A DNA stretch of 64,000 bases, from NCBI GenBank assembly GCA_035948855.1, contig DASZIT010000148.1:6020-70019 (forward strand), given 5' to 3'. The stretch comes from DASZIT01 sp035948855. GTDB taxonomy: Bacteria > Actinomycetota > Acidimicrobiia > Acidimicrobiales > RAAP-2. Both the position numbers and the translations under genes were made by a program. Below the pieces are notes generated by a model that saw only the letters and a list, made by a program, of their open reading frames with translations, was not told the DNA's origin and made no database searches. The first letter of the stretch is position 1. Each line of letters opens with the position of its first letter. Of the stretch, positions 1 to 7,193 are shown one piece after another.

Positions 1-378
1 CTCGCCGATGCCGTGCAGACGCACCGCGACATCCTCGGCCGACCGCCCCGTTTCTACCGACCGACCTACGGCCAGCTCTGCGCGGCGACGATGGTGGAGG
101 CCCGGCGCCACCAGATGGAGGTGGTGCTGTGGAGCCGATGGGGCAAGGAATTCGTGGAGTCCGAGCCCGAGCCCGTCCTCCGGCGGTTGGAGCCCGGCCT
201 GCTGCCGGGCGCCATTCTCCTACTCCATGACAACGACGTGTCCTGCCGGGCCGGCACCGGGGACCTCACCCGGAGCGTCCTCGGACCGCTGGCCAGTTCC
301 CTCCGAACCAAAGGGCTGACCTCGGTGACCCTCGAACAACTCCTTCCCCGCCCCACCTCGTCGTCCCGGGCTAGCTGA
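1..378 (+). CDS. polysaccharide deacetylase family protein, C-terminal part (5' truncated by window)
   Basis: The reading frame is open at the left edge, so the N-terminus lies outside the window. The visible part resembles the C-terminal half of the NodB/polysaccharide deacetylase fold: FYRPTYG matches the conserved FRPPYG-type motif, and LLLHD matches the late LHD motif carrying the catalytic-site histidine. The family removes acyl groups from N-acetyl sugars in cell-wall or exopolysaccharide. The zinc-binding N-terminal motifs cannot be seen, so activity cannot be judged. Its stop overlaps the stop of the convergent nucleotidyltransferase gene by 8 bases. Confidence 0.75.
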   Translation, partial: LADAVQTHRDILGRPPRFYRPTYGQLCAATMVEARRHQMEVVLWSRWGKEFVESEPEPVLRRLEPGLLPGAILLLHDNDVSCRAGTGDLTRSVLGPLASSLRTKGLTSVTLEQLLPRPTSSSRAS

Positions 379-913
379 GGAGGTCCTCGGTCGTATCGAT
401 GTCCAATGCCTCCCCCGCACACGGAACCTCCACCACCAGATCGGGTCGAGCCTGCATCAGGGCCCGGGCGCCGGTATCACCGTGTTGGGGAAGCAGGCCC
501 CACACCGAGCGAGCCAGGCGGGTCGGCGGGGTACGGGTTCCGTTGAAGCTGGCCACCGCAATCGGGCTGTCGGTTTCGGCTACCGCCGACCAGGCCTCCG
601 AAGGCACCCGCGGCTGATCACCGAGGCCGACGACCACCACACCGTGTCCACGCTGCTCGGCGGCGGCGATCCCGGCCAGGAGGGAGCTCGCCTGGCCCGA
701 TGCCCACGCCGGGTTGTCAACGACCACCGCGCCGGGCAGGAGCGCGGAGAGGTCCACCGGGCCGACGACCACGAACGTCTCGTCGAGGCCCGCACCGAGA
801 GCGTGATCCAGGGCCCAGGTGACGAGCGGTCGCCCGCGGAACGGGGCCAACAACTTGGGCTGTTCGCCGAACCGGCTGGACCCGCCGGCGCAGAGGAGTA
901 CTGCCGCCGTCAT
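371..913 (-). CDS. MobA-like NTP transferase (molybdenum cofactor nucleotidyltransferase family)
   Basis: A 180-residue protein beginning MTAAVLLCAGGSSRFG. This matches the LAAGxSxRMG nucleotide-binding signature of MobA/MocA/GlmU-type nucleotidyltransferases, followed by the conserved lysine in EQPKLL. The family adds CMP or GMP to molybdopterin. The frame is open much further upstream, but that part is out-of-frame shadow of the 2Fe-2S gene; the ATG at 913 places the signature at the N-terminus as usual. It lies 71 bases after the 2Fe-2S subunit gene on the same strand, so it probably prepares the cofactor for that enzyme. The choice between CMP (MocA) and GMP (MobA) transfer is not resolved. 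Confidence 0.82.
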   Translation of the reverse strand: MTAAVLLCAGGSSRFGEQPKLLAPFRGRPLVTWALDHALGAGLDETFVVVGPVDLSALLPGAVVVDNPAWASGQASSLLAGIAAAEQRGHGVVVVGLGDQPRVPSEAWSAVAETDSPIAVASFNGTRTPPTRLARSVWGLLPQHGDTGARALMQARPDLVVEVPCAGEALDIDTTEDLLS

Positions 914-984
914 CGCGACGGGCGGGAGATCGGTAACCGGTGGGCTGCCGGGCTCACCCCAGGGGCCAGGGACGCATCCGTCGG

Positions 985-1461
985 CTACATCCCCTGCTCG
1001 CCGGCCACGATCGCCTGGCGAATTCGGGGGTAGGTGCCACAGCGGCAGATGTTGCGGATGGTGTCCAGATCGGCGTCGGTGATGGTGCGGCCCTCGGCCT
1101 CGACCTCGTGGACCAGCGCGACCGCGGCCATGATCTGCCCGGGCTGGCAGTAGCCGCACTGGGCGACGTCGAAGGACAGCCAGGCTTCTTGCATCGGGTG
1201 CAACGGTTTGCCGACGGTAGCCGGCAGGCCCTCGATGGTGGTGATCTCGTCGGTCGGTTTGATGTCGGAGACCGGGACCGCGCAGGGGTTGAAGGCCTTC
1301 CCGTTGATGTGGCTGGTGCAGGCCCGGCAGACTTCGAGCCCGCAACCGTACTTGGGTCCATGGATGCCGAGCAGGTCGCGCAGCACCCAGAGCAAGCGGA
1401 CGTCGTCCTCGACGTCCACGCTGACCGTCTTCCCGTTGACCTTGAATGTTTGTGTCGGCAC
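985..1461 (-). CDS. iorA: 2Fe-2S subunit of molybdenum hydroxylase (isoquinoline 1-oxidoreductase alpha type)
   Basis: A 158-residue small subunit with two [2Fe-2S] sites. The plant-ferredoxin-like site has Cys40, Cys45, Cys48 and Cys60; the helical domain has Cys102, Cys105, Cys139 and Cys141 in CGYCQPG and NICRCG contexts. This is the standard layout of CoxS/IorA electron-transfer subunits in xanthine-dehydrogenase-family hydroxylases. It starts 8 bases after the stop of the large subunit gene, so both are probably co-transcribed. It would pass electrons from the molybdenum centre to an external acceptor; there is no adjacent FAD subunit, which fits the IorAB type rather than the CoxLMS type. 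Confidence 0.9.
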   Translation of the reverse strand: MPTQTFKVNGKTVSVDVEDDVRLLWVLRDLLGIHGPKYGCGLEVCRACTSHINGKAFNPCAVPVSDIKPTDEITTIEGLPATVGKPLHPMQEAWLSFDVAQCGYCQPGQIMAAVALVHEVEAEGRTITDADLDTIRNICRCGTYPRIRQAIVAGEQGM

Positions 1462-1469
1462 GGTAACTC

Positions 1470-3890
1470 CTAGAAGGTATTGGAAAGGCCGTCAGTGGGC
1501 GATTCGGGAAGCGGCGGAATGACCGGCGTCGGAGTGAACCCGAGCGGGCCGTTGTGATTGATGGGAAAGCTGGTCGGCACGGTTCCGGTGGCCCGGGCGT
1601 AGGCGCACGCCACTGCGGCCATGGACGCGGCGACCCCGAACTCGCCGGCGCCCCCGGGCTGGCCGGTGGTAGGCGGCATCACGATGATCTCCACCTCCGG
1701 CGGCACGTTCCACTGCCGGGTATAGAAGTAATTGTCCCAGCTGCCTTCGAGCGGGAGCCCGTTCTCGAAGTGCAGGCTGGAGGTGAGGGCCTGGGCGATC
1801 CCGTCCATCAGCCCGCCCATCATCTGCGCCTCCAGGCCGCGGGGGTTGATCGGCAGGCCGACGTCGACGACGAACACCGCCTTGGTCACCCTTGGTCCAG
1901 TGGCGGCGTTGGGCACGGTCCGGTTGACCGTCGCCGGGGTGCAGTCGATCTCGACCAGGGCGGCACACACTCCCTTGTATTCGGCGTGGAAGGCGATCCC
2001 CTGGGCCGTCCCCGGGGCCATGGTCCGGCCCCAGTTCCCGACCTGGGCCGCCTTGTCCAGCACCGCCAGCGACCGGGCCTCCTTCAGGAATTGGCGCCGG
2101 AACCGGTACGGATCCATCCCCATGCCCTTGGCGATCTGGTCGACCATCAGCTCCTGGGCGGTGCCGACGTCGGGTGAGTAGATGTTCCGCATGCTGCCGG
2201 TGTGGAACCCCATGTCGACCTCGTTGAGCAACTGCGAGGTGACCCCGAAGTTGTAGGGCACGTTCTGGGTGAGCTCGAAGATGCTCTCGGCGTAGCCGAG
2301 GTTGCCCAGGGGCAGCTCGGCCAGCGTCGAGGACAGGATCTCGCCGAACCCATGGGTGAAGTCGGTGGACACGCTGGTGTGCCGCTGTTCGAAGGTCAAC
2401 ACGTTGCCGGCCACGAACGAGGCCCGGACCCGGTTGGTGGCCATCGGGTGGGTGCGACCGTGGCGGAAGTCATCGGTGCGGTGCCACATCAGCTTGACCG
2501 GCTTCCCCAATTTTTGCGAGATCTCCGCGGCTTCGAGGGCGGCGTCGGAGAACAGATGGCGACCGAACGAGCCGCCGCCCAGCATCACGTGCACGGTGAC
2601 CTTGTCGGTGGGCAGGCCGAGCTTCTGGGCGATGTTCTCCTGGGCCAGGATCGGGACCTTGAGACTCGACCAGATCTCCGCCCGGTCGGCACGGACATCG
2701 GCGATGGCGCAGTTGGTCTCCAGTGGGCTGTTGCTGCGGAAGTAGAAGGTGAACTCGCTCTCGATGGTCGTGGCCAACAGGCTGAGGGGCGGGGCCAGCA
2801 GCGGCAGCTCGGCGTTCTTGAGCTCGGCCAGCACGGTGGCGTCGGACTGGTTGTCCTCGGAGCCGGGGCCCCAGGTGACGCTCAGCGCGTCCACCGCGTC
2901 GATGCACTGCCCGAAGGTCGCCCCCCGCACGGCCACGCCGGTGGAGATGGGCACCACGTCGGTGATGCCGGGCATGGTCTTGACGGCGGCGAGGTTGGCC
3001 ACCGACTTGACCGTGCCGTTGATGGTCGGGGGCCGGCACACCATGGTCGGGAGCGCGTTCGGGACCTCGAGATCCATGGTGAACACCTTGGTCCCGGTGA
3101 CCGAGGCCAGCGCGTCCGTCCGGTTCTGCGGGGTCCCGATGAGGGTGAAGGCCGATGTCGGCTTGAGTTGGACACTCAACGAGCTGGTCTGGGAGGCCGC
3201 CGCCGCCGTGGCCAGCGAGCCGTAAGTGGCCGTCGTTCCCGACGAAGAGGTGATGACGCCGTTCTTGGCGGTCAGCGACGAGACCGGGAGACCCCACTTG
3301 GAGGCCGCCGCCGTCATCAACCGGGCGCGGGCGGTGGCCGCGGCGACCCGCACGGCTTGGTACATCGACCGGGTGGTGTTCGATCCGCCGGTGAACTGGT
3401 TGAACAGCAGCTCCGGGCGGGCGTCGGCCAGGGTGACGATGACGTCGGACAACGGCAGGTCCATCTCATCGGCGATGATCATCCCTATCGAGGTGGTGAT
3501 GCCCTGTCCGACTTCGGCGCGGGGGAGGGCGAAGGACGCGGTCCCATCGCTGTTCACCATGATCGAGATCAGCCCCGAGGTGGCCGACGCCGCCAGGTCT
3601 TGGAGGTCGCCCAGGTCGTAGAGATCTGAGAGCTCGGGCAGCGACGGAATCGCGGCGGCGGCCAGCTGGGGTGCCGCGTCGTCGGCGACCAGCCGGGCCG
3701 CGACCACCAGGGTCGGCGCCGCCAGCACGTAGCCGAGGAACCGACGTCGATTCATTCCCTTCGGGGAGGACTCGAGCTCCGGCACGACCTGCGGCCGCGG
3801 GTAAGGGGTCGGGAGGTCGATGTCCGGAGATGCCGTGGTCTCCGTGTTCCCCCGGCGTAGCCGTGCCCTCATCGATGGCCCCCTCCCCAT
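1470..3890 (-). CDS. iorB: molybdopterin-binding subunit of aldehyde/xanthine-type hydroxylase (isoquinoline 1-oxidoreductase beta type)
   Basis: An 806-residue large subunit of the IorB family. It has a twin-arginine export signal (NRRRFLGYV followed by a hydrophobic stretch) around residues 45-65, so it is probably folded with cofactor and exported by Tat. Near the C-terminus PGGAGEFG matches the GxGE region carrying the catalytic glutamate. Start: ATG 3890 has GAGGTG about 8 bases upstream and gives an unusually long 45-residue extension before the Tat motif; the internal Met just before NRRRFLG is a possible alternative. A good promoter lies upstream (3933-3961). The substrate cannot be told from sequence; N-heterocycles or aldehydes are typical of the family. 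Confidence 0.88.
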   Translation of the reverse strand: MGRGPSMRARLRRGNTETTASPDIDLPTPYPRPQVVPELESSPKGMNRRRFLGYVLAAPTLVVAARLVADDAAPQLAAAAIPSLPELSDLYDLGDLQDLAASATSGLISIMVNSDGTASFALPRAEVGQGITTSIGMIIADEMDLPLSDVIVTLADARPELLFNQFTGGSNTTRSMYQAVRVAAATARARLMTAAASKWGLPVSSLTAKNGVITSSSGTTATYGSLATAAAASQTSSLSVQLKPTSAFTLIGTPQNRTDALASVTGTKVFTMDLEVPNALPTMVCRPPTINGTVKSVANLAAVKTMPGITDVVPISTGVAVRGATFGQCIDAVDALSVTWGPGSEDNQSDATVLAELKNAELPLLAPPLSLLATTIESEFTFYFRSNSPLETNCAIADVRADRAEIWSSLKVPILAQENIAQKLGLPTDKVTVHVMLGGGSFGRHLFSDAALEAAEISQKLGKPVKLMWHRTDDFRHGRTHPMATNRVRASFVAGNVLTFEQRHTSVSTDFTHGFGEILSSTLAELPLGNLGYAESIFELTQNVPYNFGVTSQLLNEVDMGFHTGSMRNIYSPDVGTAQELMVDQIAKGMGMDPYRFRRQFLKEARSLAVLDKAAQVGNWGRTMAPGTAQGIAFHAEYKGVCAALVEIDCTPATVNRTVPNAATGPRVTKAVFVVDVGLPINPRGLEAQMMGGLMDGIAQALTSSLHFENGLPLEGSWDNYFYTRQWNVPPEVEIIVMPPTTGQPGGAGEFGVAASMAAVACAYARATGTVPTSFPINHNGPLGFTPTPVIPPLPESPTDGLSNTF

Positions 3891-3932
3891 GATCGCCGCA
3901 CCTCGGATTGCTACATCGCGGTTCTGAACTTC

Positions 3933-3961
3933 AGGGTAAGCCCCGGTCGGGTCGCAATCAA
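3933..3961 (-). promoter_or_regulatory. predicted promoter of the iorB-iorA-nucleotidyltransferase operon
   Basis: On the minus strand TTGATT (3961-3956), a 17-base spacer, then TACCCT (3938-3933). This predicts a start of transcription about 36 bases before the ATG at 3890, leaving room for the GAGGTG ribosome site. Confidence 0.55.
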
Positions 3962-4045
3962 TGTTCTACCGACCAACACTTTCCCAGCCATGGTGTAACG
4001 GTGCACAACCGGTGAACTTGCGAATTGGGCCGCACCGGCAGCCGC

Positions 4046-4603
4046 TCAGCTGGGACTGAATCCCTCGATGCCATCGATGCTGGCGGCGTTCTTCTCGGTC
4101 CAGTAGGTCCGGATGCCTTCCGGCCCTTTTCGGGTCGACCACTGCTCCATCGTCGGTCGGTGTCCTTCGAAGGACATCACCGGAACGCCGTAACCGCACG
4201 AGTCGGCGATCCGGTGCACGTCCACGTCGATGATGGATCGGACACCCACGCCCGCCCCACCGGGGAATCGAACCGCCAGGTCGGCGAAGTCCGGGGCACC
4301 GGGGAACACCACTCGACCCCTCCCGTGCAGCCGCACGATGCGGGGCGGCCCGGCGAAGGCGCAGAACATGACGACGATCCGGCCGTTCTCCTGCACGTGG
4401 GCGATGGTTTCGACACCACTCCCGGTCTGGTCGAGGTAGGCCACCCGCCGAGCCCCCAGCACCGCGAATTCGTCTCGATTGCCCTTGGGCGAGCAGTTCA
4501 CCGACCCGTCGGCATCCAGTGGGGCGGTGGACACGAAGAAGACCGGCTGGGCGACCAACCAGTCGGACAGACCCTCGTCGATGCCCTCATAGGTCTTACC
4601 CAT
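4046..4603 (-). CDS. pyridoxamine 5'-phosphate oxidase family (FMN-binding split barrel) protein
   Basis: A 185-residue protein starting MGKTYEGIDEGLSDWL, typical of the pyridoxamine-phosphate-oxidase-related flavoprotein family (VFFVSTAPLDADGSVNCSPKG, then a V-x-Y-L-D segment and an HGRGRVVF strand). Members bind FMN or F420 and reduce small molecules; the true substrate is unknown. The open frame continues upstream to 5143, but that part is antisense to mogA, so the ATG at 4603 is used. A GATACT box sits 6 bases upstream of this ATG, compatible with leaderless transcription. It separates the two arms of the molybdo-hydroxylase locus and is probably not part of it. Confidence 0.8.
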   Translation of the reverse strand: MGKTYEGIDEGLSDWLVAQPVFFVSTAPLDADGSVNCSPKGNRDEFAVLGARRVAYLDQTGSGVETIAHVQENGRIVVMFCAFAGPPRIVRLHGRGRVVFPGAPDFADLAVRFPGGAGVGVRSIIDVDVHRIADSCGYGVPVMSFEGHRPTMEQWSTRKGPEGIRTYWTEKNAASIDGIEGFSPS

Positions 4604-4665
4604 CACTGCAGTATCGCGCCAGGCGTCCCCCCACCCGGGCCGGGGTGGAAACGGTGGCCCCGCAG

Positions 4666-4671
4666 TATCGT
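4666..4671 (+). promoter_or_regulatory. -10 box for likely leaderless mogA transcript
   Basis: TATCGT ends 7 bases before the ATG at 4679, which would place the transcription start at or next to the start codon. No convincing -35 was seen. Confidence 0.4.
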
Positions 4672-4678
4672 CAGATCG

Positions 4679-5146
4679 ATGCCCCCGCTTGCCAAGATCC
4701 TCACCGTCTCGGACTCGGTGAGTGACGGCACCCGCCAAGACCGGTCCGGCGAAGAGCTGGCCAGCGTCCTGGCCGGCCACGGCTTCGAAGTCGTCGAACG
4801 GCGGGTGGTTCCCGACGGCGTGGTCGCGGTGGCCACCGCGATTCTCCAGTTGTCGGCCCATTTCGCCGGACTGGTGGTGACCACCGGTGGCACCGGCTTC
4901 TCCCCCACCGACCTCACCCGGGAGGGAACCGAGTCGGTGATCGAGCGCCAGGCTCCCGGATTGGCCGAAGCCATGCGCGCCGCCAGTCCGTTGGGGCGGC
5001 TGTCCCGGGGGACGGCCGGGACGATCGGTCAGTGCCTGGTACTCAACGTTCCCGGATCGCCGAAAGGCGCGGTGGAGTCTCTTGACGCGGTCGTCGACGT
5101 GCTCGAACATGCCCTCGCCCTCCTCGCCGGACAGCAGCCTCACTGA
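4679..5146 (+). CDS. MogA/MoaB family molybdenum cofactor biosynthesis protein
   Basis: A 155-residue protein of the MoaB/Mog fold. It has the SDSVSDGTRQDRSG N-terminal segment and TTGGTGFSPTD, the molybdopterin-binding signature with the TGGTG loop, plus a late LNVPGSPKG motif. These enzymes adenylylate molybdopterin before molybdate insertion. The ATG at 4679 is the first Met in frame before the fold; the frame upstream is antisense to the flavoprotein gene. It opens a rightward run with XdhC and MoaD-like genes, facing away from the molybdo-hydroxylase subunits, which supports a role in making that enzyme's cofactor. Confidence 0.9.
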   Translation: MPPLAKILTVSDSVSDGTRQDRSGEELASVLAGHGFEVVERRVVPDGVVAVATAILQLSAHFAGLVVTTGGTGFSPTDLTREGTESVIERQAPGLAEAMRAASPLGRLSRGTAGTIGQCLVLNVPGSPKGAVESLDAVVDVLEHALALLAGQQPH

Positions 5147-5246
5147 CGCTTCCGGGTAGCGGTTGCCGCGCCAACCATCGCCGGGTGGTGATTAGTGTGG
5201 CAGCCGGGTCCTCATCTCGAGGCGCGCCAGGGGGGAAGGTCTACTT

Positions 5247-5558
5247 GTGAAGGACGTGCTCGACGACATCGAACGGTGGCAGACCGCGGGCGGCCGGGTC
5301 GCCCTGGCCCGGGTCGTCGCCGTCACCGGCTCGGGACCCCGTGAGCCCGGCGCGGCCATGGCGGTGAACGACAAAGGCGAAGTGGCCGGTTCGGTGTCCG
5401 GCGGCTGTGTGGAAGGCGCCGTCGTCGCCGAGGCACTCGAGGTGCTGGCCTGCGGGGAGCCCCGACTCTGCACCTTTGGCTACTCGGACGACGAAGCCTT
5501 CTCGGTCGGGCTCACCTGCGGCGGGACGGTTCGCATCTTCGTCGAGCCGCTGGACTGA
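5247..5558 (+). CDS. XdhC/CoxI family protein, N-terminal domain only
   Basis: A 103-residue protein that is the XdhC_CoxI N-terminal domain alone. The signature GSVSGGCVEGAVV (Cys54) is intact, and TGSGPREPG before it is also typical. The family inserts sulfurated molybdenum cofactor into xanthine-dehydrogenase-type enzymes. The GTG start at 5247 is the first codon before the conserved MKDVLDDIERW helix. Its stop shares a base with the next start (TGATG at 5556-5560), so the two halves of XdhC are translationally coupled. Elsewhere both domains are often on one polypeptide. Confidence 0.88.
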   Translation: MKDVLDDIERWQTAGGRVALARVVAVTGSGPREPGAAMAVNDKGEVAGSVSGGCVEGAVVAEALEVLACGEPRLCTFGYSDDEAFSVGLTCGGTVRIFVEPLD

Positions 5559-6382
5559 TGGACGGGCTGTTCGGGCTGGTTCGAGACTGCCTACGGGCCG
5601 GGACGACCGTGGCGCTGGCCACCGTGGTCGAGGTGGCGGCGCCGGAGGGCGAAACCGCGGTCCTTCCCCGGCTCGGTGCCAAGCTCGTCGTGCGGCCGGA
5701 CACCGGACCGGCCGGCTCCCTGGGGGACGATGATCTCGACCGGGTGGTGATCCGCGACATCGAGGGAGCCCTCGAGGCCGGTCACAGCGTGGCCCGTCAC
5801 TATGGGCCCCGGGGGGAGGCGCGCCGGACCGAACTCACCGTGTTCATCGAGGTGTTTGCGCCTCCTCGCCGGATGTTGATCTTCGGCGCCGTCGACTTTA
5901 CCGCCGCACTGGTGCGGATGGCCAAGGTCCTCGGCTATCACGTCACGGTATGCGACGCCCGGCCTACGTTCGCCACCGCGGCCCGCTTCCCCGAGGCCGA
6001 CGAAGTGGTGGTGGACTGGCCGCACCGCTTCTTGGCCAAGTTGACGGAACCGTTGGGCCCGCTGGACGCCATCTGTGTGCTGACCCATGATCACAAATTC
6101 GACGTCCCGGCCCTGCTGGCCGCGCTGGACACCAAGGTCGGCTATCTCGGTGCCATGGGCTCGCGCTCAACCCACGATGGACGTATCCGACTGCTGCGGG
6201 CCGAAGGGGTGGATCCGGAGAGGATCGGACAGATCATGGCGCCCATCGGCATCGACATCGGCGCCCGCACTCCGGAGGAGACGGCGGTGTCCATCTGCGC
6301 GGAGATCATCTCGCGGCGCGCCGGCGTGTTGGCGCCCTCCCTCCGGGACGGCACCGGGCCGATCCACCAGGCGGCATCGTGA
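5558..6382 (+). CDS. XdhC family protein with C-terminal Rossmann domain
   Basis: A 274-residue protein of the XdhC/CoxF family. A short N-terminal domain (about 1-105) is followed by the XdhC Rossmann domain: MLIFGAVDF, then VCDARPTFA, VLTHDHKFDVP, YLGAMGSRSTH and PIGIDIGARTPEETAVS. The last two are the best family markers. The nucleotide loop reads FGAVDF rather than the glycine-rich GAGHV, so dinucleotide binding may be altered. It overlaps the N-domain gene by one base. It probably works with that gene product as a chaperone loading sulfurated molybdenum cofactor into the IorB subunit. Confidence 0.88.
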   Translation: MDGLFGLVRDCLRAGTTVALATVVEVAAPEGETAVLPRLGAKLVVRPDTGPAGSLGDDDLDRVVIRDIEGALEAGHSVARHYGPRGEARRTELTVFIEVFAPPRRMLIFGAVDFTAALVRMAKVLGYHVTVCDARPTFATAARFPEADEVVVDWPHRFLAKLTEPLGPLDAICVLTHDHKFDVPALLAALDTKVGYLGAMGSRSTHDGRIRLLRAEGVDPERIGQIMAPIGIDIGARTPEETAVSICAEIISRRAGVLAPSLRDGTGPIHQAAS

Positions 6383-6395
6383 CCGGCGGATAACC

Positions 6396-6632
6396 GTGGC
6401 CCGGCTCCGCCTGTTCGGGCCGGCCAGAGAGGCCGCCGGGCTGTCGTCGATCACCTTGCCCGGAGGGAGCGTGTCCGCGGTCATGGCCGCCGCCGAGGAG
6501 AAGTTCGGGGAGGAATTCTCTCGAGTGGTGGCGGTGTCGAGCATCTGGTTGAACGGCGATGCCGCCGGCCCGGCAGCACCGGTGAACGACGATGATGAGG
6601 TGGCGGTGATCCCTCCGGTCTCCGGTGGGTGA
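6396..6632 (+). CDS. MoaD/ThiS-like ubiquitin-fold sulfur carrier
   Basis: A 78-residue protein beginning at GTG 6396 (ARLRLFGPAREAAG) and ending PPVSGG. The beta-grasp pattern and the terminal Gly-Gly identify it as MoaD/ThiS type: the C-terminal glycine is thiocarboxylated and donates sulfur, in MoaD for making the dithiolene of molybdopterin. It starts 13 bases after the second XdhC gene, so it is probably in the same transcript. The frame extends far upstream only as shadow. No MoaE partner is present in the window, so the large subunit of molybdopterin synthase must be elsewhere. Confidence 0.86.
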   Translation: MARLRLFGPAREAAGLSSITLPGGSVSAVMAAAEEKFGEEFSRVVAVSSIWLNGDAAGPAAPVNDDDEVAVIPPVSGG

Positions 6633-6655
6633 CGGCTCCGGACGGACCGCTTCTA

Positions 6656-6686
6656 CATAGACATTCTATATAGATTCCTCTATGCT
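6656..6686 (+). promoter_or_regulatory. marR promoter with overlapping dyad (candidate MarR operator)
   Basis: TAGACA (6658-6663), a 17-base spacer and TATGCT (6681-6686) make a good promoter whose start falls at the marR ATG (6693). CATAG at 6656-6660 mirrors CTATG at 6680-6684, and a perfect CTATATAG lies at 6666-6673 near the centre of the same dyad. The dyad covers both promoter elements, as expected of an autorepressor site. Confidence 0.6.
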
Positions 6687-6692
6687 TATGGC

Positions 6693-7193
6693 ATGGCCCG
6701 AGGAGCTCCACGACCGAGCGAAGCGTCCGAGAGCGGAGATACCCCGGGTCAGGCCCTCTTCGGTTTGGTGACCGCCGCGGTGAGGCGCACGCCCCGGGAC
6801 ATGAGCCTGACCTCGCTGTCGACGCTGTCCACCTTGGACCAGACCGGGCCCCGGCGCATCACCGACCTGGCCTTGGTGGAGGGGGTGGCTCAGCCGTCGA
6901 TGACCGTACTGGTCAGCGGACTGGAACGGGCCGGCCTGGTCGAACGCCGGGCGGATCCGGCCGACGGGCGGGTGGCGTTGGTCGCGCTCACGGCGAGGGG
7001 CTCGGTCTACCTCCGGGGCCGGCGGGTTGCCGGCGCCAAAGCCTTCGATCAGCTGATCGACAAGCTGCCGGCCGACGAGGCCAAAACGCTGGCCGCGGCC
7101 ATGACCGCCCTGCGACACCTCCGCGCCCTCGACGAGGAGGAACGCGACCCCGGCAATCGGCAGGCCCGGGACCGATCGGCGGCGAATCGGTGA
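6693..7193 (+). CDS. MarR family transcriptional regulator
   Basis: A 166-residue winged-helix protein of the MarR family. The recognition region TDLALVEGVAQPSMTVLVSGLERAGLVERR is followed by the wing DPADGRVALVALTARG, the usual MarR order. It probably represses itself and the overlapping transporter gene, releasing DNA on binding a small molecule. The stop overlaps the GTG of the transporter (GTGA at 7190-7193), so both are coupled. The promoter dyad upstream covers the -35 and -10. The ligand is unknown; an exported compound is likely. Confidence 0.9.
   Translation: MARGAPRPSEASESGDTPGQALFGLVTAAVRRTPRDMSLTSLSTLSTLDQTGPRRITDLALVEGVAQPSMTVLVSGLERAGLVERRADPADGRVALVALTARGSVYLRGRRVAGAKAFDQLIDKLPADEAKTLAAAMTALRHLRALDEEERDPGNRQARDRSAANR

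Noticed and set aside
2202..3629. Long open frame on the plus strand opposite iorB (475 codons)
   Set aside because: Composition is His/Gly/Arg rich without domain signatures, as expected for antisense of a GC-rich gene; iorB on the other strand has clear family motifs.
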